DNA from: Knoxdaviesia capensis
Lineage: Eukaryota > Ascomycota > Sordariomycetes > Microascales > Gondwanamycetaceae
Assembly: GCA_001510575.1 (NCBI GenBank)
Contig: LNGK01000010.1
Coordinates: 186,001-250,000, forward strand
Reading direction: 5' to 3'
Length of the DNA stretch: 64,000 bases
Positions 37,402 to 47,668 of the stretch are shown piece by piece. The position numbers and the translations under genes are program-made. The notes below the pieces were generated by a model that was given only the letters and a program-made list of their open reading frames with translations, was not told the DNA's origin and did not search any database. The number at the start of each line of letters is the position of its first letter. The first letter of the stretch is position 1.

Positions 37402-37419
37402 CACACACACACACACACC
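37402..37419 (+). repeat. (CA) microsatellite, inverted relative to the GT tract
   Basis: About nine CA units, the reverse complement of the GT tract at 37312-37329. Confidence 0.9.
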
Positions 37420-37607
37420 ATCACCTTGACAAGAAGAAAAGTGTATGCAGACTAAAAAAGAAATAAAAATCTCTCTCTCTGTGCCAGGAACGCCTGGATG
37501 CGCAGCCAATCAGCGTTGGGCTTGGCAAACCCTGTACCCCTGGCTCGGCTCTGATCCCGCGATCGCTGCCACCTCATCCAGGTTCCACAGTAAGGTACCA
37601 AAAAAGG

Positions 37608-37608
<1 letters not shown>

Positions 37609-37638
<30 letters not shown>
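37609..37638 (+). repeat. Poly-T tract
   Basis: Nearly 30 pyrimidines, almost all T, broken by CTC near its left end. Such tracts exclude nucleosomes or mark decayed retroelement tails; nothing nearby favours either. Confidence 0.85.
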
Positions 37639-37755
37639 CCTTCTTCTCTTTGGACCTTTGCTCGTTTGCTGCCCCATGTGCACGGCGTGTGTGCGGGTGT
37701 GCCGTCGTAAGCCACCCACCCACCCACAACTTTCTGTCTGGAATTGCCCCGGTCA

Positions 37756-37771
37756 TGTGTGTGTGTGTGTG
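37756..37771 (+). repeat. (TG)8 microsatellite
   Basis: Eight TG units, the second GT-type tract within 450 bases. Confidence 0.85.
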
Positions 37772-38510
37772 CCTTGGAGGGAGTCTAAACGAAAAAAGAA
37801 AGAGAGAAAGAACCCTCTTTTCCACTGGCTCACTAACACGTATTTCCCTCTTGCCCAGCGCTGGATCGGCTGTTATGTGTCCGGCCGGCGCAAGGCTTCA
37901 GCCGTTGTCCAGCTGTATCTGGCTCTGCGTATATCACAGCACCGTGGAAACATTTGATCATGGAAGGGCTGTCCGTGAGAGAAAAGTCTCCGGCAAAGCT
38001 AAGCAGGAAGGAGAGAAAAAAAAAAAAAGGAAAAAAAAACCCCCCCTTAGCACGATTTAGCCCCGGGACACATGTTTCGTTTTGCTCGTCTGGGCAGGAG
38101 GAGAAAAAGGGTCGTTCTCTTCCCAATTTCCCGGGGCCTCTTGTTGTTGTCATCGGAATTTGTGTGGCTTTGCCGGTGTTGTTTGCCCGTGCTCAGCGTT
38201 TCTCTCTCGCTATATTGTGTCCGTTTCAGGCTGGCGGTGGTGGTGGTGGTTGCTATTGATTTTTTGGCTTGTTTACTTTTTCTTTTTTCCCCAACGGCCA
38301 GCCTACCCTGCTCAGCGGACAGTCTCAACACGGTAGAAACACTGTGTACGCACGGTGGGACCAGGAGGCGGTAAAGGCAAACGGCGGATGCGTGTTCGGG
38401 CCAAAAAAAGGACAAGCTCCGTTGGCGATGTCGGCATGCGTGGTTGAAGTTGTGCAACACCTCTTTGCGCAAGACCCAAAGCCCCCCCGCTGTGGACTTC
38501 CGTTCTGTAT

Positions 38511-38538
38511 TGTACAGTACTGTACAGTACTGTACAGT
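38511..38538. repeat. Tandem palindrome array (TGTACAGTAC units)
   Basis: Nearly three tandem copies of the 10-bp unit TGTACAGTAC. The unit arrangement makes GTACTGTACAGTAC, which equals its own reverse complement. Related single copies lie at about 35661-35678, 36064-36089, 36344-36354 and 50949-50958. Confidence 0.8.
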
Positions 38539-39988
38539 TCATCTCCGGCCTTGGGTTTACGTGGTCCAACATTCCTCGAACCCCGCTCTCGGTCTCGCCA
38601 GGGGATACAAGGAAACCCAGAAGACGACATAATGGTCTGATGGAACCGCTGCATGACGTTCCAGCGCATGGATGGCTGCTGCCACGGCCTCGCTCCCAGC
38701 GTATGCAAAAGACACACTGCATACGCACCAAGATATTCCTGGAAGCGAGTGCAGCGGTGTCTGTGTCTCTTTCCGCCTGTCATACGTCGGGAAAACGGGC
38801 ATTTTGGAGGGGGGAAGGGATCAAATTGCCTATCCGGGCCTTTCTCTGCAACCCCTCTCTCACTCTCTCTTGCTTCGTCCCAACTGAACCCAGGATATTC
38901 CCGTTTCCCGCTGCAGATCTCCTCCACCCAGAAACGCTGCATTAACACGGTCGACATAACACAGCTGTTGAGCGCAGGAATGAACACGGGGATATAGGCC
39001 GGGAGTGTTGTGGCCGTGAAGATGACTTCAGACGGAACTTCAAGCAGACAAAAAAAAAATGAAGAGCACCTCTGTTGTAAGACCGTGAAAGGTATTCCCC
39101 CTCCGTTGTCGTAGCTGTCAATATGGGTGTAATATCGGCGACAATGTTCCTGCATAATATCCTGGTGCCTGGATTCAATCTATCCCGCCCGACTGACCCG
39201 CCCAGCACCGGGTCGGCGAGAAGGTGGTTGGATCGACAGGAAAACACACAGGGGAAAAGAAAAAACCAGTTCATCCGAAATGACCAGTGTTTATCGCGTG
39301 CTTGCTGTGTTTCTTTACCCAGATTGCACACTTTCCCAAAGGCCCCGATCCTGGAGGATGCTGGGCGACGAAGAAACCAGAAGAACAAAAAAAACACTCC
39401 GACCCGGAAAAGACTTCCCGCCTGGTCTGATTATCATCCGGTCTTTCATCTCTGCAAAAATATCTCACCCTTCCCCCTCACATCCTCGCTTATATCGTCC
39501 TCTGGCATCACGGCTGTGGCGCTCTTTCCTCTCCGCCGACCACATGGTGCAAGGTAATATGCGCCGGTATATTGCGCTGACGACGGAGGGATGGGCGAGA
39601 CAACACGAGAGACTGAGATCAGTGCTGTGAAGGAGAGGGGGCATCGTGAGCAAAGGAAGATGACTTGGCCTGTGTAAGTGCGGGTGTATCGCAGCATATA
39701 CAGCCCGCGGTATATGCGATGACTCTCTTGTCTCGGATGCCGTTCAGCCACCGTGACAACCCTCCCGCGTGCTCTGCTCCCCTCCCTATCGTGCATGGAA
39801 CGGTTTCTCAGTATCTACATGGCCCTACATACACCATCTGCATCTCCCGTAATGAGCACGCAAAAAAAAACCGCCGTGCACCATGCATGATAGAACGAGA
39901 TTACACCGAGCACCGGTTCATCCAGCCGTTGTGATATGTCTTTGTGTGTGTGTCTTGTTTCGTTACTGTGTTCTCAGTCCCACCAAGT

Positions 39989-41973
39989 CTACTTGGCCGG
40001 CCGCCGTCTAAACGTGTACAGGAACCTCGACTGGCTCCCAGCCTCGGCTCGGGCCTCGGGGCCCGGATCAACCAGCGTCGCCAGGAACCGCCGCTGAGCT
40101 TTCGCCATGAAGTGCAGGTCGGCGCGCCGGCGCTTCTGGTAGCAAAAGTACACCATCACGTCGTCGGCGAGGCCGAGCAGGTCCGACAGCGTGTCCAGGA
40201 GCAGCGGGAAGGCCGGCTCGAAGTACACGCAGTCGGCCGCGAGGATCACGTTGGGTTTGAGGTCTAGAACCTCTTGTGGAAGCTTTTCTCCCCTAAACAG
40301 CCGGAAGAAAGCAGAAAAAAAGAAGAAGAAAAAAACATCGCATGGTTAGCATTGGAATGTAAACTGGTCATGATTCAGTGGATAAAAGGGACATGTGGTC
40401 GACGCTCGGGGCTTGGTTCGGGGTCCACATCGAAGCTTAGCTTTCATTCCAGTGCGGGAGGAGATGGCAAAGATAGGAAGATCGGAGGCTTGATAACGGA
40501 CGAGGTGCCGATGGACACCACGAGTTCAACCCCCCCAAAACGGGAAGATACTAGTTTTTTGCCTGGGTTTCTCTAGAACTCCTCACCAATGGCCGATGGT
40601 AGCTGAGTATCAGAGTTTTCACTTGAAGATACACTGGAGTTTGGGTGGACTTAAGACGAGCTATCCCATGTGTTCGGGCAAAGGACCACAAAACGTCAAG
40701 GATGCCGTAGGTCCGAATCTCGGTCTAGATCTCGCTCCACCCAGAGTATCTCCGGTTCTTTGGTCCAGAGTCACTTGCCCCTGACCGGCGAAATCCAGGC
40801 CACCGACCATGTTGCGTTACCGTCTCACCACAGGAGGGTGGTGAGGGGAGAAAAGATTTCCCCTGGGCCTTTCGGGGACATGAAAGAAGGCCTGTGTAGA
40901 TGCCTGGGAGGACGGTGGCGGCCAATGGCGGAAGCAAGCCATCTCCACTGGGAAATGGCCGAGGACTTTGAAGGCGTCTTCGTGGAAGCCTGTGTACCAC
41001 CACAAGAAACAGAAAAGGGCCGGATCGGAGCAGAAACGTGCGGTGGTGGTAAAAGCTGACGGTGTATGAGGGAATCTGTCTGCCATATGCAAAGCATAGC
41101 AAGCCACGAGCAGCAGTCTGTCTCGGGATACTCTGTGCTGTGTACTGGCGCGATCCCCGACTGGACACCACAAGCCCAGGGACAAAGAAAAAGGAAAGGC
41201 CAAAAGGAACACTGAACAGCCAGACTTACCAGTTCAACACCAGGGGCGTAGCAAGCGCTTGCACTTGGTTCAGCTCGATATTCTGCTGCATCAACGACAG
41301 CAGCATCTCCTGGTCGGTAATTGCAATCGGCGGCGCTTCTGGACTTCTCGTGCAGCCCAGCGCCAGTGCCAAGCTGACGAGACCGCCACCAGCTCCAAGT
41401 TCTAATCTGCATGGGAGAGGAAAAGGAAAAGCGCAAGCGAGAGACACGCAGTTAGTATCCCCATTGAACGTCGGGAGTCTTTTCTTCCATCTTTTGCTTG
41501 ATGTTCCATCTTTCTCCAGGTAAATGTCGTCTCTAGCCCCCTTTTCTTTTTTTCTTGTTCGTAGGATCTGAAGTTTCCGAGACACTCATGAAAGAGAAGG
41601 GTATGACAAGAGCCATGAGCGCCCAGCCACCCTCCCGAGCTCCAGTGCCACCCCTCCCGCACCGGAGCACCCATCTCCGAGTGGCCCGGAGGCATGCAAC
41701 CTACATCCGCGCGTCTTTCAGCTCGTCCTGGCGGTACCGGAGCAGGTACTTGGACAGCAGGTCGCCGGCCGGCCACGCCAGCCCGCCACAGCCCTCCTTC
41801 GGGTCGACGTGCAGCCGCAGCGGCCGGCCGGCGGGCAACAGGCCGGCCAGGTGCAGCGCCACGATCTCCGCGCTCTTGTACTCGGGCAGCGGGACAAAGT
41901 CGGCGCCGAAGCCCAGCGGCGAGAACTCCGGGCTCGGCGTCCGGGACGGCGACGACACCGCGGCGGGGGCCAT
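39989..41973 (-). CDS. Efm6-like protein-lysine N-methyltransferase (METTL21 family)
   Basis: Three exons (41973-41705, 41406-41230, 40292-39989) encode 249 residues, close to the 246 of yeast Efm6. The donors are GTAGGT and GTAAGT, the acceptors ATGCAG and TTTAG. Joins recreate family motifs: DAR-ILELGAGGGLVSLALALG (motif I, SAM binding) and LVLNW-GEKLP. Upstream is the conserved HVDPKEGCGGLAWPAGDLLSKYLL entry, and downstream NVILAADCVYFEPAFPLLLDTL (the D-x-VY motif of METTL21 enzymes). Yeast Efm6 methylates one lysine of elongation factor 1A; the same substrate is inferred. Introns are 298 and 937 bp, far longer than elsewhere in the window. The second intron's ends are fixed by the conserved NWGE junction, so no exon appears to be missing inside it. 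The start at 41973 is the first ATG giving a reasonable N-terminus; an upstream start is not excluded. Confidence 0.85.
40293..41229 (-). other. 937-bp intron of the Efm6-like gene
   Basis: It starts GTAAGTCT and ends GGCTGTTTAG on the minus strand. It is several times longer than nearly all other introns seen here. No spliceable coding exon, intact ORF with domain, or terminal inverted repeat was recognised inside. Long fungal introns sometimes host small nucleolar RNAs; I could not identify one by eye. Confidence 0.75.
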
Positions 41974-44386
41974 CGCGCCGGGGTGCTGTGCCGCGGGCGG
42001 GAATGCGGATGACCCTTTGCTCGCTGTTCTGTCTTCCGCGGTCCGGAAAATCGCACTTCTTACCGCCGGAGCTGGTGGTTCGTGCGACGGCGAGAGAAAC
42101 TCGGCCGAACGGTCGCGTGTCTTGATGGAGAATTCCCGGGGAGGGGAAATGAGATGGAGAGTCGGCAGAAGAGACGATGATGAAATGAGGGTGTTGGGGG
42201 ATAAACCAAGACCACAAGTGCACTGGAAACAGAAAGCTGCAGGTCTACGAGGAGAACCAAAGTGAGGGGAAAAGAACGGAGGAAAATGGCAGGCAGGGCT
42301 GGAAACGCGCGAACTTCCGATTACCATCGTGGCCCCAAAAAAGGCGGAGCCATGATAAGACTGCGCAGTAGCGTTAATAAGCACACCGCAAATTCTGGTG
42401 GGTTCTCGATAGTAGCTCAACCTCGTGAAGTAAGTGCATCTTCACGATACCTGCACCATTGCCGAAACGGGCATATATCTGCTTAGGGTTGGGGGTGAAT
42501 GTCGGCATGTTCGTGGGTGATCGTCTTGATTTGTGTGAGTGAACCATCTGATAGCGGGACTTCTCGATAGAGAGCTATCCTACGCGAAACTGGCCGTGGG
42601 AGGGAGAGAACGACTCGAGACTGGACTGTAAAGATGCAATATATTGAGGGATTGGCCCCCTTGCTTTGAAATAGGGTATGCGGGTGCATGATTTTCCGGC
42701 ATGGATACGCGCTGGAGCAGAAGCGTGGTTTTTCCCCGGGCTCTTCTCCCTTGAACACGCGATGAGTAACTCAAGAAAGCCGTCGTGTGTTGTATGCGTG
42801 GCTGCACAAGACTGCGTCGAAGGACAACGGAGTGCCCAGCATATAGGAGGACTTCAACAGTGGGTGATCGTATCACAGCCATCTTTCGCCAACCTTCCCC
42901 ATACCGGCGGTCTCGTCAACCACCTCGAAGAGGCCCAGATATAGGCCCCTGGCCACTTTCCGGCGGCCCTGGTCTTTCTTCTCGCGCGCTTGTCCCCGAT
43001 ATATCGGAGCCCCCGTCATCCCTGGGCTCGTCCGCCACGTTGGAGGGAGACCTCGTTCGCCAGTATTGGTGCCCTGCCCCCTTCGTCCAGTGACTCGGAA
43101 GACATGCCAGTGCGGCACCGTCGCTCGCCGGGCGATGGCATTCAACATTGGATTCCTGAAGCGGGTGTGGCTCCAGCTTTCCTGGCTGTGCTGAGACTTC
43201 GTTCCGGAAAGTGAGCAGCAGCGAGAGAGCAGGAGACACGGTCAGAGGGTCAGGGTGTGCGGAGGAGGGGCTCGGTGGAGGGAGGAAAGGGGCTGTCCTG
43301 CCGCAGCTTGGAATGCCTGACGTTGTGAAGCCAATGGCTTCACATTCGTGGGTTTTGCCGCTCCGGTGTTCTCTGGGGTATGCCCAACCCGGATGGCAGT
43401 ACCAAAGTGCGAACTGGGTGATGCGGAGCAAAGGTGTCATGCTCGTGCTCGTCAAGATGCTCTTCGTCTTCTCAGTGGGAAAATTCGATGAGCACACACC
43501 AGAACGTCTCTCTCTCGTGGCTCCTCGCAGTTCTCATCACGATCCTTTGCCCCTCTCCACAGCTCTCTCCCTAGATTGCCTCCCCATTGCCCTTCCACTC
43601 AATAGCCAGAGTTCGGCGAGGAATGAAAGGGGCCCGATATAGTCCAGTGTCCCATACCGCAGCACTCTTCCCTCCGGGGAGCACTTAAAGCGAACAGGCC
43701 GGTGTTCTGCTGCGTCTGGAACCCGGTGTCCCAGATTCCACGGCTCTGGAATGCGAGAATCCAGTAAACGATGAAGGGAAGAAACGAACCGGCAGACCGT
43801 TTTTCCTTGCGGTGGGTGTCGTCGACCACTTTGTTTCTCGCCAGCCTTCGCCAAACGCTCTGAAATGCAAGTGATCGCGAATTCCAGTCGTCCATTGGCA
43901 TTGCTGGACTTGACACGGTCGACGCTCAACCCTGGATGGCCGGTCTATCCTGTGATAATATGCACTTCCCGCTCTCTCGTGTTCTCGCTGCGGGCGCGAG
44001 CGCTTTCTCGTCTTCTTCTTTTGCGGTTTCTTCAATTTTGATTCTTTCTGCTGAGTCTATGCATCTTTCTCGCTTTGCTTGACTTCTTCACTTGACGTGA
44101 TATCTCTTGCTGCGTGTGACGCAGCTTTCACTTTCACTTACACCAACTAGTCTACGCGTTTTCGTCTGCTCTGTCTCTTGGGACCAGGACATCACACACC
44201 TCGTTACACATCCCCCCTACCAAGCGAACAATCTCGTCATCTGCTCGGAAAGTGTCACCGCAGCATCAGTGGTCGATAGGAACGAACAGCTCCGTCCCAG
44301 CAGCGGGTGCTGCAACCTGACCGTCTCGAGCTGGTCGTCCACCCAAAACACCCCCTCCGGAAGCCAGTGACCCAGACCGCGCAAAC
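41974..44386. promoter_or_regulatory. Divergent promoter region between the Efm6-like gene and axl2
   Basis: A 2.4 kb interval between divergent starts. The right 450 bases before axl2 are C/T-rich (43970-44200), consistent with its promoter and leader. ORFs in 42.5-43.9 kb occur on both strands and show no domain. A single telomere-like TTAGGG unit lies near 42484. Confidence 0.4.
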
Positions 44387-47300
44387 ATGGTGTCTTTCAC
44401 CGCATTTCTTGCGACCGCCGCGGTGCTCCTCCTAGCTGCACCGCGCGCCTCGGCACTCCCAACATCTTACTTCCCCTTCAACTCGCAACTCCCGCCCGTT
44501 GCACGGATATCCGAGCCGTTCTCATTCACACTCTCACCCATGACCTTCTCGTCGCCCACCAACTCGCCCATCACATACTCGCTGCGCTCCGGCCCGACAT
44601 GGCTGGAACTCGACTCCGACACACGCCGGCTGTCCGGCACCCCGCGCGACGACGCCAAGGACCCGATGCCGGCCGACGACGTCTTCGGCGTGTTGATCGA
44701 GATCGCCGCGACTGACGGCACCGGCACGGCGTCCGTCCAGGCCACGCTCGTGGTGTCGCGTCTGCCGGGGCCGGTGGTGCAGAAACCCGTCGAGACCCAG
44801 CTGCAGCGGCTGGGCGACGTGTCTGCGCCCGCGTCGATCCTGTTCTACCCGTCCACCAACTTCGATTTCTCCTTTGATCCTGACACCTTCTCCGACCCGA
44901 CATCGTCGGCCCCGCTCAACTACTACGCCGTATCGGGCAACGGCTCGCCGCTGCCATCGTGGATCAAGTTCGAAGCCGATTCGTTGCGGTTCTCCGGCGT
45001 GACCCCGCCGTTCGAGTCGCTGGTGCAACCCCCGCAGTCATTCGATGTTCAGCTTGTCGGCTCTGATATTGTAGGCTTTTCAGCTGCCACAGTGCGCTTC
45101 TCCGTCGTGGTTGGCGTGCGCAAATTGACCGTCGATGCACCGCTAGTGGTGATCAACGCGACCATCGGGAAGCCGTTCTCGTACACCATTGAGAAAGACT
45201 CGGTCAAGCTCGACGGAAAGTCCAGTGGGTCTAATGCGCTGAAAGCATCGGCGTCAGATCTTCCCGACTGGGTGAAGTTCAACACTGACTCGTGGGAAAT
45301 CAGCGGAACGCCCACCAAAGGCGCCAGCTCCGAGGCCATTGCCGTGGAGATTGCCGACAATTTCTCAACCTCAGTTACAGTGCTCGTCGTCGTCCAGATC
45401 TCCGGTAGTGTGTTTTCGAAACCCCTGCCACCGCTAAACATCGTCCCTGGAAAGGACTTTTCATACGATCTCTCCGACTATGCCACCAACTCTTCCGATA
45501 CATACCTGCAGCTTGACACCACTGACCAGTGGATCCGTGCTGATGGACTCCGGATATTCGGCTCGGCGCCAAATGACCTTCAGGACAAGACGACGACGAT
45601 ATCCGCAACAGCGAAGTCGAAATCGGTGCCGACAACCGCTGAGGCCGTCAGCCTCACCGTCAACATCTCACGCAATGGCTTCCCGTCCACAACGCCGTCG
45701 ACAACAGCCTCCCGCACAGTGAGCTCTGCCACAACTAGCTCAACAAGTATGGTGGCGAGTAACGGGAAAAACACCGTCGATGACAGCGGGGGCGGCTGGC
45801 CGCCCGGGCACATTGCCCTGGCCGTGATATTGCCGCTGCTCATGGTCGCCATGATCGTGCTCGCCGTACTCTGCTGCGTCCGACGCCGCCGTCAGCGCGA
45901 CATCGAGGCGAAGAAGATCACCACCGACGACATCTCCGCGCCCCTTCCCAGCTCCATGTCGCACAATAGTCTCGCCCCACCACGCATCTCCCGCCAGTTC
46001 CAGTTCGAGATTGGCCGCCCCGTGTCCTCGGTATACAGCATGCAGTCGCCAAAGGGGACCAGCTCGCCTGGCCGCGGTCCCCTGATCACGGGAATCCGGA
46101 ACGTAAAGTCTCCAGGAATTGGGGCGAACTGGACGGAGCCGTCGCAGAGATCTCTGTACGCGAATCCGCAGCCGCAATCACCCCCGCCCCGACCGGCGCG
46201 GATCGCCGGGGACGATGTGGACTTGGCGAGCATGAAGCGCAGCTCGTGGTTGACTGTTAACAGCGAAGTCAAGCCGCAGACCGCGCGCGGGGCCAGCAAT
46301 ACCAACCTGAGCTTCCAGGACGAGGTGTCGGCAGCATTTGAGCCCAGTGTGGCGCCACTCGACACCAGAAGCAAACGCTCATCCTTTATCTCCACCGTCA
46401 ATAATCAGTCAACGACCACCCTAGGACGACCGGGCACATCCGCGGGTGCTGGTCCATACAGCATGGGGGACATGCCGTCTCAACTCCAGACCCAGTTCCA
46501 GCTCCAGCACCTCCCGTACATCCAACAACAACTGTCGATCTTCGACCGCCACTCCGCAATGCCTGCACCAGTGGCCTTCTCCGGGAAGACACTCCACGCG
46601 GACAACCGGTACAGTCTGGACCTCCTCTCATCAATTTCGGAAATCCCGCGCATAGACAGCCCCGCAAAGCCGTTTGAGGACTGGCGGATCTCGTTACCTG
46701 CCGATGACGCCGACGGCATCGCAGCGACATGGAAATCTGGGGGCATCCGCATGGTCGACCGGTCCGGGTCAGATCTCGACGAGCTAGCGCGGCCAGTCAC
46801 ACGACGCGGTCCGCTAGGGTCCGGGTCAGCAGCGGGTGCAACGGCCGGATCCAGCACAACCGCCAACGTGCTGCAACCGCTCTCGCGGAGTGACAGCCGG
46901 AACAACGACAACGGCAAAAACGTCGCGCAGCTGCTCACGCGGCCGCTCAGCCACCGCAAATCCGGCAGCGGCGGCGGCGGTGTGCTGAGGACCAACAACC
47001 GGAACAGCGCGGTGATCGGCCGCAGCGGATCCGGGCGCAGCAAGGGCAAGGGCCGGGCCACGCTGTTGTCGGCGTCGTCGCGCGCGACAACCATCTCGCT
47101 CAGCAGCCTGGAGGAGGCGCTCTCGCTGGTGTCCGGCACCGACAAGGAGAACATGATCTACACGGAGAACTGGAAGGCCAGCGGGTTCGACGGCCTGGGC
47201 CTCGGCCTGGGCATATACCAGCCGCGCCGCGGCGACTCGCAGTCGACCGTCGGCGGGGCGGGCGGCACGGGCGGCGGCGACGGCGGGTCGTTCTCACGGC

Positions 47301-47668
47301 ACTCACTCTCGTCGCTATCGGATATGCGCACAGCCGGCAGCCGCGCCACGATCGGCAGCTCGGGCTACGGGGTGTCGCAGGGCTTCGGCGGCGGGCCGGG
47401 GTCCCGCCGTGCGTCGATTGAGCGCTCCCTGTCCCGCCGGAGCCGGCGGCAGACCACCCAAGGCTCCCTGATGTCCGGCACAAGCGCGGCGGGCATCACG
47501 GCGATCTCCGGCGGCACCGGCGGGGCGAAGTCGGCGGCCGAGGGGAGCAGTGCCGGTGCGGCCACGTTCCGCACCCATCGGCGCGGCCATACCCGGTCAT
47601 CAGCCAAATCGGGGAGTGATTTGTTGGCAGCGATGGCGATGAGGCGAGAGGATTCCGGCTTTACATAG
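44387..47668 (+). CDS. axl2: Axl2-like axial budding / septation membrane protein with cadherin-like domains
   Basis: One exon, 1093 residues. The signal peptide MVSFTAFLATAAVLLLAAPRA is followed by LPTSYFPFNSQLPPVARISEPFSF, the characteristic start of fungal Axl2. The extracellular part (to about residue 440) contains four repeats of the dystroglycan-type cadherin-like (CADG) fold, each closing with motifs like PTWLELDSDTRRLSGTP, PSWIKFEADSLRFSGVTP and PDWVKFNTDSWEISGTP. A Ser/Thr-rich stalk is followed by one membrane helix (HIALAVILPLLMVAMIVLAV, about residues 473-495) and a basic CCVRRRRQR stop-transfer. The cytoplasmic tail (~590 residues) is Ser/Gly/Arg-rich and presumably bound by septin or polarity partners. 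Yeast Axl2 marks the axial bud site; in filamentous fungi it acts at septa and conidiophores. The gene is very GC-rich toward its 3' end, yet the frame is intact. Confidence 0.93.
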   Translation: MVSFTAFLATAAVLLLAAPRASALPTSYFPFNSQLPPVARISEPFSFTLSPMTFSSPTNSPITYSLRSGPTWLELDSDTRRLSGTPRDDAKDPMPADDVFGVLIEIAATDGTGTASVQATLVVSRLPGPVVQKPVETQLQRLGDVSAPASILFYPSTNFDFSFDPDTFSDPTSSAPLNYYAVSGNGSPLPSWIKFEADSLRFSGVTPPFESLVQPPQSFDVQLVGSDIVGFSAATVRFSVVVGVRKLTVDAPLVVINATIGKPFSYTIEKDSVKLDGKSSGSNALKASASDLPDWVKFNTDSWEISGTPTKGASSEAIAVEIADNFSTSVTVLVVVQISGSVFSKPLPPLNIVPGKDFSYDLSDYATNSSDTYLQLDTTDQWIRADGLRIFGSAPNDLQDKTTTISATAKSKSVPTTAEAVSLTVNISRNGFPSTTPSTTASRTVSSATTSSTSMVASNGKNTVDDSGGGWPPGHIALAVILPLLMVAMIVLAVLCCVRRRRQRDIEAKKITTDDISAPLPSSMSHNSLAPPRISRQFQFEIGRPVSSVYSMQSPKGTSSPGRGPLITGIRNVKSPGIGANWTEPSQRSLYANPQPQSPPPRPARIAGDDVDLASMKRSSWLTVNSEVKPQTARGASNTNLSFQDEVSAAFEPSVAPLDTRSKRSSFISTVNNQSTTTLGRPGTSAGAGPYSMGDMPSQLQTQFQLQHLPYIQQQLSIFDRHSAMPAPVAFSGKTLHADNRYSLDLLSSISEIPRIDSPAKPFEDWRISLPADDADGIAATWKSGGIRMVDRSGSDLDELARPVTRRGPLGSGSAAGATAGSSTTANVLQPLSRSDSRNNDNGKNVAQLLTRPLSHRKSGSGGGGVLRTNNRNSAVIGRSGSGRSKGKGRATLLSASSRATTISLSSLEEALSLVSGTDKENMIYTENWKASGFDGLGLGLGIYQPRRGDSQSTVGGAGGTGGGDGGSFSRHSLSSLSDMRTAGSRATIGSSGYGVSQGFGGGPGSRRASIERSLSRRSRRQTTQGSLMSGTSAAGITAISGGTGGAKSAAEGSSAGAATFRTHRRGHTRSSAKSGSDLLAAMAMRREDSGFT

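Larger units (their letters stand above)
34681..39988. other. 5.3 kb gene-free region rich in microsatellites and GTACTGTAC palindromes
   Basis: It lies between the start of the Asp f 7-like gene and the stop of the methyltransferase gene, both on the minus strand. The left ~600 bases are the promoter of the former (TATA at 35132-35142). The rest contains GT and CA dinucleotide tracts, a T run of about 28, pyrimidine/purine-rich blocks and several palindromic TACAGTACTGTAC motifs. ORFs are numerous but overlap in all frames, cross the repeats and lack domains; the longest (minus strand 38325-39155) reads through the palindromic array. A non-coding transcript or a decayed element is possible. 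Confidence 0.5.

Noticed and set aside
38325..39155. Minus-strand open frame of 276 codons in the gene-free region
   Set aside because: It reads through the palindromic TGTACAGTAC array, has no domain or signal, and overlaps many equally long frames on the other strand.
42916..43497. Minus-strand open frame of 193 codons between the methyltransferase and axl2
   Set aside because: No recognisable domain, and biased toward Pro/Ser; overlapping frames exist on the plus strand. Likely promoter DNA.
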